DNA of 64,000 bases from Janthinobacterium sp. ROICE36 (GCF_002869965.1 NZ_PEBS01000023.1:1-64000), one strand, 5' to 3'; numbered from the stretch's first letter, positions 16,015 through 25,389 are shown. A program made the numbers and translations. Notes: generated from the sequence alone by a model not told the origin.

Positions 16015-17000
16015 GGCGCGCGCTGCGCGCGCCGCGCCAGGCGGGCGGCCAGTGCATCGGCCAGCAAGTTGATGGCGAACAGCAGCAGCCCCGTCGCCAG
16101 TAGCGCGCCGCGCACCAGCGGGTAGTCGTGCTTGACGATGGCGTGCGTCAGCATCAGGTTGATGCCCGGATAGGCGAAGACGGTTTCCGCGTACACGGCG
16201 CCCGAGACCAGGCGCGCGGCCACCCCGCCCAGGCGCGACAGCACGACAGCAAGCACGTTGGGCGCCAGGTGGCGGTAGCGCAAGGCGAGCGGTCCCACGC
16301 CCTGCGCGCGGGCCAGGTCCATGAAGGTGCGCTGCCGTACACTGACAGCCGTGGCGCGCGCGCTCAGAAACACCCCGGCGGCGGCAGGCAGCGCCATGGC
16401 GCACACGGGCAGTACCAGGTGCTGCGCGCGCTCCATCCATACGGCCGCACCCGTCTGCGTGGAAAACGGCGCCATGGCGCCATTGCTGGGCAGCCATTGC
16501 AAAGCATAGGCGAACAGCATGACCAGGCCCATCGCCAGGGCGAAAGGCGGGATGCTGTCGAGCGCCAAGGTGGCGGCCGTCAGCACGCGGTCCGCCGCCC
16601 TGCCCTGCGCAAACGCGGCCTCGATGCCCAGCACCACACCCAGCAGCAGGGCCAGCGCCAGCGCGCACGCCACCAGCAGCATGGTCCATGGCAGGTGCTG
16701 TGCCAGCAAATCCGCCACGGGCATGCCGTGGCGGATGGAATAGCCAAAGTCAAGCCGCGACAGCTGCGCCAGGTGCTCGCAGTACAACTGCCACAGGGGC
16801 TGTCCGTCTCCCAGGCCATGGCGCGCCAGCAGGGCGCCGCGTTCGGCCGCATCGAGTTCGATCAGCGCATCCTGTCCCAGGAAGGCCGTGACGGGGTCGC
16901 CGGGCATGAGCAGCGGCAGCGCGAAGTCGAGGCTGACGAGCGCCAGCAAGGCCAGCGCATAGCCCGCAGCGCGCCGGCCCAGGAACGTAGAAGCGCTCAG
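16011..17000 (-). CDS. ABC transporter permease (DppB/NikB-like), probable CTG start
   Basis: 329 residues if started at CTG 17000; the first conventional start in frame is TTG at 16949 (312 residues). The CTG has GGGAG six bases upstream and adds a basic N-terminus plus the start of the first membrane segment, as DppB proteins normally have. The TTG start would begin inside that segment. The sequence shows LLMPGDPVTAFLG, LDFGYSIRHGMPV and the coupling loop RTFMDLARAQGVG. It forms the channel with the DppC-like permease and follows the binding-protein gene directly. Confidence 0.85.
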   Translation of the reverse strand: MSASTFLGRRAAGYALALLALVSLDFALPLLMPGDPVTAFLGQDALIELDAAERGALLARHGLGDGQPLWQLYCEHLAQLSRLDFGYSIRHGMPVADLLAQHLPWTMLLVACALALALLLGVVLGIEAAFAQGRAADRVLTAATLALDSIPPFALAMGLVMLFAYALQWLPSNGAMAPFSTQTGAAVWMERAQHLVLPVCAMALPAAAGVFLSARATAVSVRQRTFMDLARAQGVGPLALRYRHLAPNVLAVVLSRLGGVAARLVSGAVYAETVFAYPGINLMLTHAIVKHDYPLVRGALLATGLLLFAINLLADALAARLARRAQRAP

Positions 17001-17013
17001 CGTCGGCTCCCGT

Positions 17014-18582
17014 CTACTGCACGAACATCAGTTTGTTCAGCGGCAGCGAGATGCCGACGGCGATGCCGCCCGGCGTGAACCACGGCCGCAGGCGCGCATT
17101 GGCCGCCGTGATCCACTGCGGCGAATACAGGAAAAACGCGGGCAGCTCCTCGGCATAGATGGCCTGGGCGTGGTCGAGCAGCGCGCGCCGTTTGGCCACG
17201 TCGACGGTACCGACCTGCTGCAACAGCAGGTCGAGCAGATCGGCGCGCCGGAAGGCATCGCTGAAGGCGCCCTTGCCCGCCGTTTGCCGCAGCATGCTTT
17301 CCGGATCGCCATTGCTGCCCTGGCTGACGAGGGCCAGGTCGAAATCGGTCGCGCTGATGCGCGCGCCCAGAATGCCGCTGTCCATGATGCGCACGTTGAC
17401 TTCCATGCCCAGCTTTTCCAGCTGGCCCGCCAGTTGACTGGCGGGCCGCGCCAGGCTGCGCGCCGCCGCCAGTTCGAGTACCCACGGTTTGCCGCCGCTG
17501 TCGCGCAGGCGGCCATCGGGCGCGGCGCGGTAGCCCAGCTCGGCCAGCATGCGGCGCGCTGCCGCAGGATCGTAAGCATACGCATCGAACGGTGCCCCGC
17601 TCTGCCAGATGCTGCCCCGCACGAAGCGTCCTGCAGCGACTTCGCCCTGCCCGTTCTCGACCACGCGCAGCAGCTCCTGCCGGTCGATGCCGCGCGCGAT
17701 GGCCTGGCGCAGGCGCTTGTCGTCAAACGGCGCGCGCGCATGATTGAAGCGCAGCCGCACCGGATGCCCGGAAGGCGCACTGACCACCGTGGCGAAGCGG
17801 GCCACCTCGGCGGCCAGCGGCGACGGCAGGCTGCGGATCATGTCCACCTGGCCCCGCTTGAGCGCCCCCACGGCAAGCGAAGGCTGCATGCGCAGGAACA
17901 GCACGCTACGCACCCTGGGCGGGCCCAGGTAGTACTGTTCATTTGCAGTAAACAGGTAGCGGCCCGCCGCCTTGTCATACGCACCCAGGCGGTAGGGGCC
18001 GCTGCCGACGATATCGGCCTGTTTCACGTGCTGGGGGTCGTCCAGGCGCGCATACACATGCTGCGGCAGGATGGGCACCGAACCGGCCAGCTGCGCGACG
18101 AACGGCGCATATACGCGCTTCAGGCGCACCCGCACCCGCCCCTTGCCCAGGTCGTCCACGGCGTCGATGGCGCCCAGGTCAAACAGGGGATGCGGGTACT
18201 GGCGCAAATACGCAAAAGTAAACACCACGTCCGCCGCCGTGACGCTCTTGCCGTCATGCCAGCGCGCATCGGGCCGCAAGGTGAAGTCAATGGTACGGTG
18301 GTCGGCGCTTTCCCGCCACGCGCTAGCCAGCCCCGGCACCAGCTTGCCGCTGGCATCGCGCCACACGAGGGTGTCGAAAATCAGGCTGGTGAGCGTATAG
18401 CCCATGCCGCCGCCAGCATGGGTGTAGGGCGTGGGCAAGCCGAAGTCGCCCTGCTCATCGGCGATGGTACAACGCTCGATGCGCGGCGCAGGCGGCTGCG
18501 CGCTGGCACTGGCCAGCGCCAGAGCGCCGGCAAGGAAGAGGGGGGAAAACAAGCGAAGACGGGACACCAGCGTTCCTGACAA
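17014..18582 (-). CDS. ABC transporter substrate-binding protein, family 5 (peptide/nickel type)
   Basis: 522 residues with a signal peptide ending at ASASAQ. The fold is the SBP_bac_5 cluster-C type: DARWHDGKSVTAADVVFTF near residue 110, IVGSGPYRLGAYD near 200 and a C-terminal lobe ending FTPGGIAVGISLP. The family binds peptides, nickel chelates, opine metallophores or heme. It is the first gene of the importer operon (binding protein, two permeases, fused ATPase). A Fur-box-like site 63-81 bases upstream suggests iron control and so a metal-related ligand. Confidence 0.92.
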   Translation of the reverse strand: MSGTLVSRLRLFSPLFLAGALALASASAQPPAPRIERCTIADEQGDFGLPTPYTHAGGGMGYTLTSLIFDTLVWRDASGKLVPGLASAWRESADHRTIDFTLRPDARWHDGKSVTAADVVFTFAYLRQYPHPLFDLGAIDAVDDLGKGRVRVRLKRVYAPFVAQLAGSVPILPQHVYARLDDPQHVKQADIVGSGPYRLGAYDKAAGRYLFTANEQYYLGPPRVRSVLFLRMQPSLAVGALKRGQVDMIRSLPSPLAAEVARFATVVSAPSGHPVRLRFNHARAPFDDKRLRQAIARGIDRQELLRVVENGQGEVAAGRFVRGSIWQSGAPFDAYAYDPAAARRMLAELGYRAAPDGRLRDSGGKPWVLELAAARSLARPASQLAGQLEKLGMEVNVRIMDSGILGARISATDFDLALVSQGSNGDPESMLRQTAGKGAFSDAFRRADLLDLLLQQVGTVDVAKRRALLDHAQAIYAEELPAFFLYSPQWITAANARLRPWFTPGGIAVGISLPLNKLMFVQ

Positions 18583-18644
18583 TCAGAAGAGAGACAAACC
18601 CTGGCCGCCATGGCCGGGCGAGTATGCTGCACAAGCTCCCCATA

Positions 18645-18663
18645 TAAATGAGAACTATTTGCA
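18645..18663 (-). promoter_or_regulatory. Fur-box-like operator upstream of the ABC importer
   Basis: Read on the plus strand, TGAGAACTATTTGCA (18649-18663) matches the 7-1-7 Fur motif TGATAATnATTATCA at 10 of 14 positions. The flanks are AT-rich in an otherwise GC-rich gap. It lies upstream of the binding-protein start at 18582, where a repressor site is expected. Confidence 0.55.
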
Positions 18664-18842
18664 GCTGCATATCTTATGACTGCCGCCCTGGCCAGGCAAA
18701 TTGTCTTTCCCGAGGGCTGGTATCTGAAAATCTGAGGGTGCAAGGCGCAAGCCCACAGACTGCGACGACGTCGCGTGGATCGATGAACCTTGTCAACACC
18801 ACGCGGAGCGCACCGGCAAGGCTGCGCCCCGCGCTATGGCAC

Positions 18843-20303
18843 TTACTCGCCCTGCTCCGGCGCGCGCCCGATCTCGCCATCGATATTGGCCAGGAACCAG
18901 GCCAGCGACGACATCAGCGCCACGTTGCGCTTCAGGTTTTCCGGGTCGACCTTGTCCAAGGTATCGGCCGGCGTGTGGTGGTAATGGAAGTAGCTGTGGC
19001 TGTCGACCAACGGCTCGAAACTGGGCACGCCGCCCGTTTCCAGGCGGTGTAAATCGCCCGTGCCCAGCGCGTCGCGGCGCGTGAACGCGTGCGCGCCCAT
19101 CGGCTGCAGGGCGGCGCGCAGGGGCGCAAACAGCTTTTCCGACTTCGGCCCCACGCTGGCGAGGATGCCGAACGGGCGACCGGCGCCGCTGTCCATCTCG
19201 ATGGCCGCATATTGCTTGCCGAGCGCCTGCTTGTGGGCGTCGAAATACGCCTGGCCGCCGCGCCCGCCGTTTTCCTCGTTCATCCAGGCGATCACGCGGA
19301 TGGTGCGGCGCGGGCGGTAGTCGAGCCTTTTCAGGGTTTCCAGCACGCCCATGGCCGCCACAACGCCGGCGCCGTCGTCGTGCGCACCCGTGGCCAGGTC
19401 CCAGGAGTCGAGGTGGCCCGATACCAGCACCACTTCATCGGCCTTGTCCGTGCCCGGCCAGTCGGCGATCACGTTGTAGCTGTCGGCGTCGGGCAGGTTT
19501 TGCGGCGTCAACGTCAGGTGCATTTTCATCGGGCCGCGCGCGGCCAGGCGGGCGATCAGCAAGGCGTCTTCCACCGTGACGGCGGCGGCGGGAATGCGCT
19601 TGTTATCATCCAGGCCCGTGGCGCCCGCGTGCGGGATGCGGAAGTTCGCGCCGCCAATCGAGCGCACCAGCGCGGCAGCCGCGCCCAGGTCGGCCGCCGC
19701 CTTGGGACCCAGGAAGCGCGAGCGCGAACCCTGACCGTAAGTCACGCCGGCCAGACCCCGCTCGGCCATCTCCTGGTCGAACGGCGTGTCGATCAGCACG
19801 ATGGCGCCCTTCACTTGCGCCGCGCGCGCCTTGAGTTCTTCCAGGCTCTTGACGATGATGAGGGGTGCCGTCAGGCCCGCAGCCGGGGTGGCGCCCGAGC
19901 CGCCCAGGGCGGTCAGCACCACGCGCTGCGACACGCCCTGCGGACGGCCCGCGTAGTCGACGATTTCCGCCGTTTCCACGCCGCGCACCCAGTGCGGCAC
20001 TTTCACGGGCTGCAAGGTGACGGTGGCGCCCAGCTGGCGCATGGCCTCGGCCACCTGCTGCACGGCCGCCGCCGCGCCAGCGGAGCCGGACAAGCGCGGG
20101 CCGATCAAATCGGTCATATCGGCCAGGCGGGCATACGCCCAGTCGCTTTGCAGCGCCGTGTCGCGCACCTGCGCCAGCGCTTGCGGCGCATTGCCTGGCG
20201 CGGCCGCAAAGGCGCCGGCGCTGACGGTGCAGCCAAGGGCGATGGCAATGGCGATGGACAAAGAGGAAGGGCGCAGCGGCGCGCCAGTCAGGATGGTATG
20301 CAT
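18843..20303 (-). CDS. Secreted M28-family zinc aminopeptidase/carboxypeptidase
   Basis: 486 residues with an N-terminal signal segment ending near SAGAFAAAPG. A PA-type insert occupies about residues 130-250. The M28 catalytic domain has the zinc ligands of SGHLDSWDLATGAHDDGAG, the catalytic Glu pair of NEENGG and a final His in YFHYHHTPADT. It resembles plasma glutamate carboxypeptidase (carboxypeptidase Q). It would trim periplasmic or extracellular peptides. It has its own 260-base gap from the ABC operon, so co-transcription is uncertain. A role on Cys-Gly conjugates of the upstream cluster is possible but unproven. Confidence 0.9.
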   Translation of the reverse strand: MHTILTGAPLRPSSLSIAIAIALGCTVSAGAFAAAPGNAPQALAQVRDTALQSDWAYARLADMTDLIGPRLSGSAGAAAAVQQVAEAMRQLGATVTLQPVKVPHWVRGVETAEIVDYAGRPQGVSQRVVLTALGGSGATPAAGLTAPLIIVKSLEELKARAAQVKGAIVLIDTPFDQEMAERGLAGVTYGQGSRSRFLGPKAAADLGAAAALVRSIGGANFRIPHAGATGLDDNKRIPAAAVTVEDALLIARLAARGPMKMHLTLTPQNLPDADSYNVIADWPGTDKADEVVLVSGHLDSWDLATGAHDDGAGVVAAMGVLETLKRLDYRPRRTIRVIAWMNEENGGRGGQAYFDAHKQALGKQYAAIEMDSGAGRPFGILASVGPKSEKLFAPLRAALQPMGAHAFTRRDALGTGDLHRLETGGVPSFEPLVDSHSYFHYHHTPADTLDKVDPENLKRNVALMSSLAWFLANIDGEIGRAPEQGE

Positions 20304-20478
20304 GTGATGTCAGTTCCAGTCAACAAGGTCGAAGCGGGTACGCCGTGGCCAGGGGGCAGGGCGAGGTTTTATACGATAGCGTATTTATTCTGTCATTGCA
20401 GCAACTTTTACGCGATCGATTGCCTGTTTACGCCAGAGTCGATTACCATCAAGATCGTGATCGCTACCGGAAACCGCC

Positions 20479-21009
20479 ATGCTCAAGGGAACCCTCTGTA
20501 CTGTCCGGCATTTGCAGGCCGCCGACCTGAATACCTACATTTCCCTCGTCAATGACCTGCCCTCGCGCGGCGATTTTTTCTCGATGCAATTCAAGTCGCC
20601 TGAGGCCATGAGGCGCGACTTCCTGCAATCGGGCTTTGTCACCGAGGACAGCGAATTATTCCTCATCGAAGATCATGCCCAGCACATCATCGGCACGATC
20701 ACGCACTTCAAGAGCCGCACGCCGGCCTCGCGCGAGATCGGTTACCGCCTGTTCGACCGGCAGCGGGACGGACAGGGCTACATCAGCGAAGCGACACGCC
20801 TGGTGATCGACTACCTGTTCAAGGCCTATGCGTATCACCGGCTGGAACTGCTGATGGACCCGCTGAACATCGGCTCCGAGCGCATCGCGCAAAAGAACGG
20901 TTTTACCGAGGAAGGTTTGATGCGCCAGGCCTTTTTCATCAACGGCGTGATGCGCGATGTCAAAATGTACAGCCTGCTGCGTCCCGAATGGCAGGCGCGG
21001 GCGCGCTGA
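20479..21009 (+). CDS. GNAT-family N-acetyltransferase (RimJ/RimL type)
   Basis: 176 residues with the GNAT core: substrate strands at the N-terminus, EIGYRLFDRQRDGQGYISEA as the acetyl-CoA pyrophosphate-binding motif A, and the closing IAQKNGFTEEG segment typical of RimJ/RimL enzymes. It is divergent from the M28 peptidase gene. Substrate unknown; the family acetylates ribosomal proteins, aminoglycosides or small amines. Confidence 0.88.
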   Translation: MLKGTLCTVRHLQAADLNTYISLVNDLPSRGDFFSMQFKSPEAMRRDFLQSGFVTEDSELFLIEDHAQHIIGTITHFKSRTPASREIGYRLFDRQRDGQGYISEATRLVIDYLFKAYAYHRLELLMDPLNIGSERIAQKNGFTEEGLMRQAFFINGVMRDVKMYSLLRPEWQARAR

Positions 21010-21129
21010 CTTGTTACCATCGGGGCAGGAATGTAAGAAGTTGTATTAGACGTGGAACAAGCTTGTGACAGCAGATATAGTCCAGTGCATGCAGATCATC
21101 GTGATCTCGCCGGAATGGAAGGAAATGCC

Positions 21130-21576
21130 ATGTTGAACAAGAAACTCCTGGGTGCGGTAATGGTAGCGGCAGTGGCTGTTTCTTCGGCCGCAGTTGCCGG
21201 TGACCGCGACTTCAATACCGTTGCAGGCGCCGTCGTCGGAGCGGCCATTGGCAACAGCACCGGCGGCCGCAACGGCGCTATCGTCGGTGGCGTGCTTGGC
21301 GCCGCCGTCGGCAACAGCATCAGTACGAATGACCGTTATTATGACCGTGGCGGCTATCGCGGCGGCTATCGTGAAACGTATTATCAGCCCGCGCCACAGC
21401 CCGTCTACTACCAGCCTGCGCCGCAGCCTGTGTATTACGCGCCGCCACCGCGCTATTACGGCCCGCCGGCTGTCGTCTACGTGCAACCGGGCCGCGGCTA
21501 TTACCGCGACCATGGCCGCCGCGACTACTATGACCGCGGCCGCGAGCATGGCCACGGTTGGGGCCATCGCCGTTAA
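21130..21576 (+). CDS. Secreted glycine-zipper protein with Tyr/Pro/Gly-rich tail
   Basis: 148 residues from the ATG of MLNKKLLG, which has GGAAGGAA upstream. A signal peptide ends at SSAAVAG. A glycine-zipper 2TM-like segment (VAGAVVGAAIGNSTGGRNG...VGGVLGAAVGNS) spans about residues 30-65. A low-complexity tail with two copies of QPAPQPVYY and a His/Arg-rich end follows. Such proteins are outer-membrane or periplasmic and of unclear function. A good terminator follows at 21598. Confidence 0.82.
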   Translation: MLNKKLLGAVMVAAVAVSSAAVAGDRDFNTVAGAVVGAAIGNSTGGRNGAIVGGVLGAAVGNSISTNDRYYDRGGYRGGYRETYYQPAPQPVYYQPAPQPVYYAPPPRYYGPPAVVYVQPGRGYYRDHGRRDYYDRGREHGHGWGHRR

Positions 21577-21597
21577 GCACCGCCCTGCACCATAGAA

Positions 21598-21630
21598 AAC
21601 CTGCGCCAGCCTGCTGCCGCAGGTTTTTTT
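21598..21630 (+). terminator. Rho-independent terminator
   Basis: AACCTGCG (21598-21605) pairs with CGCAGGTT (21618-21625) and the arm runs into seven Ts. It ends the glycine-zipper gene. Confidence 0.85.
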
Positions 21631-21719
21631 GCGCGAAAAGCACGGTATCACCGACGCACAATTTCGGCTAAGCTGTGTCCTACGATTAACATAGCTGGCC
21701 GCCTGGACCGCTCCAACCG

Positions 21720-22670
21720 ATGCATTTACTCAAAGACGCGCTAGACTTCGGCCCCTGGCTCGATGCCGCCGCCGGCAGCAGCGTGGGCGCCGGCTCCGTG
21801 CCGCGGCGCGAGAACCAGGATAACTTCCTGCTGATCGATGCCAGCGGCCACGCCGTCTGCCTGTCGCAGCAGGCGCCGTTGCACTGCCAGGTACCTGGCT
21901 GGCCGCCCGGCCATGTGCGCGCCGCCGTGCTCGACGGCATGGGTGGCCATGGCCAGGGGCGCGAGGCGGCGGAAGCAGCCGTGCAAGGCTTGCTGGCAGT
22001 ACCCGCCTGCATCGACACGGCCAGCCTGGCAGCCAGGCTCGACGCCTTGCACACGCGCTTGCAAGACCGTTTCGCCAGCGATGCGCCAGCCCAGGCGCGT
22101 CCGCCCGGCACCACCCTGACCTTGCTGGAAGTGCCACCCGGCGAAGCGCCGCTGCTGTATCACGTGGGCGATTCGCGCCTGTATGAACTGGTCGACGGCG
22201 CGGCCAGCATCCTGACCGTCGACCACGTGCCGGCCACCGTGTACGCCATGCGCGGCGCGCTCGACGAAACGCGCTGGCGCGCCGCCGTGCATGGCGAGCA
22301 CCATCCGCAAATCTCGCAGGCATTTATTTTAGGCAACGCCATCAACGACAACTTGCAGCTCGACAAGCCCCTGCGCGGCCTCGATGCATCCACCTTGCCG
22401 CCCTTTCTGGCGCACCTGGGCGACCGCCGCGTGCTGCGCGTGCGGCCCGGCGCCCACTATCTGCTGGCCAGCGACGGCTTCTGGGCCTGCGGGGATCCGC
22501 TGGCCCTCACGGGCCGCTGGCCCGCCTTGTGCGCAGGCAAGACTGCGGCACAGGCTGTCAGCGCCCTGTTTGACGACTTCCTCTCCCACCCGCCAAAGGG
22601 CTTGCACAGCGATAACATTACCTTGCTGGTGCTGCGCTTCGATGCGGCGTTCACCGGCCCAGGCGACTAG
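21720..22670 (+). CDS. PP2C-family Ser/Thr protein phosphatase
   Basis: 316 residues. The PP2C metal-binding motifs are present in order: SVPRRENQDNFLL near residue 30, AAVLDGMGGHGQG near 72, YHVGDSRLYEL near 150, LLASDGFWACGD near 248 and HSDNITLLVL at the end. It should remove phosphate from Ser/Thr residues. The Ser/Thr kinase at 27488-29818 and the FHA protein at 23389-24990 are natural partners. The 3' end overlaps the converging DUF2177 gene by 20 bases. Confidence 0.88.
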   Translation: MHLLKDALDFGPWLDAAAGSSVGAGSVPRRENQDNFLLIDASGHAVCLSQQAPLHCQVPGWPPGHVRAAVLDGMGGHGQGREAAEAAVQGLLAVPACIDTASLAARLDALHTRLQDRFASDAPAQARPPGTTLTLLEVPPGEAPLLYHVGDSRLYELVDGAASILTVDHVPATVYAMRGALDETRWRAAVHGEHHPQISQAFILGNAINDNLQLDKPLRGLDASTLPPFLAHLGDRRVLRVRPGAHYLLASDGFWACGDPLALTGRWPALCAGKTAAQAVSALFDDFLSHPPKGLHSDNITLLVLRFDAAFTGPGD

Positions 22671-23070
22671 CTGCCAGATAACCGGCCGTCGCCGACACGG
22701 CCGACAGCACGCTGCCCCAGGCCATGTCGATCACCGTCAAGTCCAGCGGCCAGTCACGCAAGGTCGCATAGTTACTCAAATCATAAGTGCCATAGGCAAG
22801 CAGCCCCAGCAATGCGCCCAGTGCTGCCGCCGTGCGCCCGCGGCGCGCGCGTAGTCCGGGCAGGATGGCGAAGACCAGCAGTCCCGTCACGTACAGCAAA
22901 TAAAACAGCGTGGCCGGTGCCCAGCGGGGCGTGGCCGCCAGCAGCGGCCCCAGCGCCGCGGCGTACACGGGCTGCATCAGCACCGCCAGCCACAGGGCAT
23001 CGAGGGCCAGAAACACACACAAGGTGGCGCCATAGGCTATGGCAAGCTGAAGCGGGCGTTGGGCAGGCAT
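22651..23070 (-). CDS. DUF2177 family inner-membrane protein
   Basis: 139 residues, four membrane segments (first LAIAYGATLCVFLALDALWLAVL). The conserved DALWL and GTYDLSNYATLRDWP parts identify DUF2177. The function of the family is unknown. It converges on the PP2C gene. Confidence 0.85.
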   Translation of the reverse strand: MPAQRPLQLAIAYGATLCVFLALDALWLAVLMQPVYAAALGPLLAATPRWAPATLFYLLYVTGLLVFAILPGLRARRGRTAAALGALLGLLAYGTYDLSNYATLRDWPLDLTVIDMAWGSVLSAVSATAGYLAASRLGR

Positions 23071-23234
23071 GGTGATCTCTCTGAGTCAGGCGGCGTTGGA
23101 GGGAACGGCTGTGCCAGCATAATGCAAAAACGCCGCCAGGCTCGCATCGCGGTCCTAAAAATACCCAGCCTGCACGCACGCGCATCGATGGGAAAGAAAT
23201 GCCATGCAATATCAAAATAACATATCCAGAAAGA

Positions 23235-23240
23235 TATAAT
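23235..23240 (+). promoter_or_regulatory. Candidate -10 element upstream of the FHA gene
   Basis: A perfect TATAAT sits in an AT-rich stretch (23200-23260). Only a weak -35 (TCAAAA at 23212-23217, 17-base spacer) goes with it. It is about 150 bases before the FHA start, in a 318-base gap (23071-23388) with no other gene. Confidence 0.4.
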
Positions 23241-23388
23241 ATGTGTTTTTGAGCAATAGTTTCCATGATACACATGCGGAGATGTGACCAGGGACATGAA
23301 TTTGGGCAAAAAGAGCGCATTCCGGCGCCGTGAAAGTTGCCAAGCAGGCGCAAAAGCGCGTAAGCTCTCATGTAGAACAGAGGGCAAA

Positions 23389-24990
23389 ATGTCCCCGCTC
23401 GATTCGAGTCAGAATGTCATGAAAAAATGCAGCAACCCGGAGCACCCGCACTGTACGTTCTGGGTCTTGCCTGGGGATACAGTCTGCGCGGGCAACCACC
23501 CGCAAGCGATGACTGCCCCCAGCAGCTACGACCTGTTGACCGCACTGCGCAGCGCCCGTTCCGAGCCATCGGTAACGGCGCTTCCGCACGCCCCGGCCCA
23601 TGACGCTGTGTTTCATGCCGTGAGCAGCCCTGTGCCGGTCTCCGCCGCACCACGGACGTTCACGCCAGCCCCCGTTGCGCCGCCAACGGCTCCCCCGGCC
23701 TACCAGCCCGTGCAAGCGCATCTGCACATCAGCGGCTTCGATCCCCGCGCGGCAGGCGGACGGCAAACCCTGAAAATGGAATTGCGTGGCATGAGCGCCG
23801 CCTGCGCGCCGCAGCTGACCTTGCGCCTGCGCTCGGACCTGATTCCCCGCGGCCATGTGCAGCATGATTTCGTGCGCACCACGCGCGGCGACTGGCGGCC
23901 CGTGTTTGTCGATTTTTCCTCGCGCAACAAGGAACACGGGCAATACCAGATCGACGTGGAAGTGCACAGCCACCTCGATGGCGCCGTGGCGCAGAAATGG
24001 GTATGCACCTTCGTCATCCTGGTGCCGCGCCGCGACGCCACCCTGACGGAAATCCACCAGATATTCCTCAGCACGCACAAAAACGTGCGCGTGATGGCCG
24101 ACGACGCTTCGATCGCCCGCGTGACGGGTGGCGACGGCTGCAACCTCGACGTGACGGCGCGCAATGCCGGCATTGCCCACGTGGATTTATCTGCGCCGCA
24201 AGGCAAGATCGACATGGGTTTTACCACCATTGCCTGGGATGAAGAGCTGATCGAAGTCGACCTGCCCGCCGCCAGCCACTGCCATCCGCACCCCAGCCAG
24301 GCGGCCTGCCTCGTCAATGCGGCGCCGGAAGCGGGCGAACAGCGCCAGATCCGCCTGTTCGCGCTGGAAGAATGCATGCTGGGCCGCTTCGAACTGGTGG
24401 ACCCGGAAGCCGACGTGCTGCTCAGCCATTTCAGTCCCGACGGCCAGGACAACAATGGCTTGACGCGCCGCCTGTCGGGCCGCCATGCCATCATCCGGCG
24501 CGGCCAGCAAGGTTTTGAAATCGAGGATGTGTCGCGCTATGGCATGCTGCTCGACGGCGTATGGCCCGGCAAGCACAAGCCCGTCGCGCTGCGCCTGGGC
24601 ATGCGCATCGAATTGTCTGCCAGCATCAAGGGCATCGTCGTGCTCAGCGTCACGGCCCTGCTCGCGCACGGCGTGATCCTGCACCGCATCGACCACGGCG
24701 CGCGCGCCGAATGCTTTTACCTGCTGCTGCCCGACACCCAGCCCACGCCGGCAAGCCACCTTGCCACGCCGCAGGCAAGCTGCCTTCCCGTGCTCTTCCA
24801 CCGCAACGGCGGCTTCTGGCACCTCGATACCGCCAGTGGCAAGGAAACAGCGCTGGCACCCGTCACTGCGCTCGACAAGCTCAGCGGCTTCGCGCGGCAC
24901 AAGCGCTTCGCCAGCGAACCGTATCCGGAATGCTGGATCATCCGCACCGAAGGCGCAGCGCTGTGCGACAACACCATGCAAACCGCATAG
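23389..24990 (+). CDS. FHA-domain protein with N-terminal Cys/His-rich segment
   Basis: 533 residues from the ATG preceded by AGAGGG; an ATG 30 bases later (MKKCSNPEHPHC) is an alternative. The start has a possible zinc-binding cluster (CSNPEHPHCTFWVLPGDTVC), then a Pro-rich linker to about residue 110 and a beta-sandwich-like middle region. An FHA domain lies at roughly residues 310-410: MLGRFELVDPE, LTRRLSGRHAIIRRGQQGFEIEDVSRYGMLLDG. The tail is unassigned. FHA domains read phosphothreonine, so it is a likely reader for the nearby kinase/PP2C pair. The middle region is not a family I recognise. Confidence 0.8.
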   Translation: MSPLDSSQNVMKKCSNPEHPHCTFWVLPGDTVCAGNHPQAMTAPSSYDLLTALRSARSEPSVTALPHAPAHDAVFHAVSSPVPVSAAPRTFTPAPVAPPTAPPAYQPVQAHLHISGFDPRAAGGRQTLKMELRGMSAACAPQLTLRLRSDLIPRGHVQHDFVRTTRGDWRPVFVDFSSRNKEHGQYQIDVEVHSHLDGAVAQKWVCTFVILVPRRDATLTEIHQIFLSTHKNVRVMADDASIARVTGGDGCNLDVTARNAGIAHVDLSAPQGKIDMGFTTIAWDEELIEVDLPAASHCHPHPSQAACLVNAAPEAGEQRQIRLFALEECMLGRFELVDPEADVLLSHFSPDGQDNNGLTRRLSGRHAIIRRGQQGFEIEDVSRYGMLLDGVWPGKHKPVALRLGMRIELSASIKGIVVLSVTALLAHGVILHRIDHGARAECFYLLLPDTQPTPASHLATPQASCLPVLFHRNGGFWHLDTASGKETALAPVTALDKLSGFARHKRFASEPYPECWIIRTEGAALCDNTMQTA

Positions 24991-25026
24991 TAACACTGTT
25001 GTAAATCTGCAGTTATCGGCAAGGTA

Positions 25027-25131
25027 CTAGCGGGGCACCAGTACAAGAAAAATCATCGACAGCCCCAGAATGAACACCGCTTCCAGCGTCAACACGATGG
25101 CGGGTATCTGCAATTCGCGCGGGATTTTCAT
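25027..25131 (-). CDS. 34-residue single-pass membrane peptide
   Basis: The ATG at 25131 is preceded by an excellent AGGAGGTG ribosome site (plus-strand 25138-25145). The peptide starts MKIPRELQIPAIVLTLEAVF and continues as one hydrophobic helix ending LVPR. The strong Shine-Dalgarno and the clean helix argue that it is real. It lies alone in the gap between the FHA and YdjM-like genes. Function unknown; tiny membrane proteins of this kind often regulate a larger membrane partner. Confidence 0.7.
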   Translation of the reverse strand: MKIPRELQIPAIVLTLEAVFILGLSMIFLVLVPR

Positions 25132-25389
25132 GGCGACACCTCCTCACATCAAGCTACTGCTTTCAGCATAGCGCGCCCTGCGCCAATTACATTATCAACC
25201 GCATAACATGCTTGACCGCCCTGCATGAGTTGCCGAGTTCGCTGGCAAGGCTGAGGCGACACACAATTTAACAAATTATCGCCAGATATTCTGCAAATTG
25301 CACCCCTCCACGCCCTTGCATACTGTATATTCATCCAGTTAATATCCCTCGCATTTCACACAGCGCCCGCATGGCGTTTTACATTTTCT

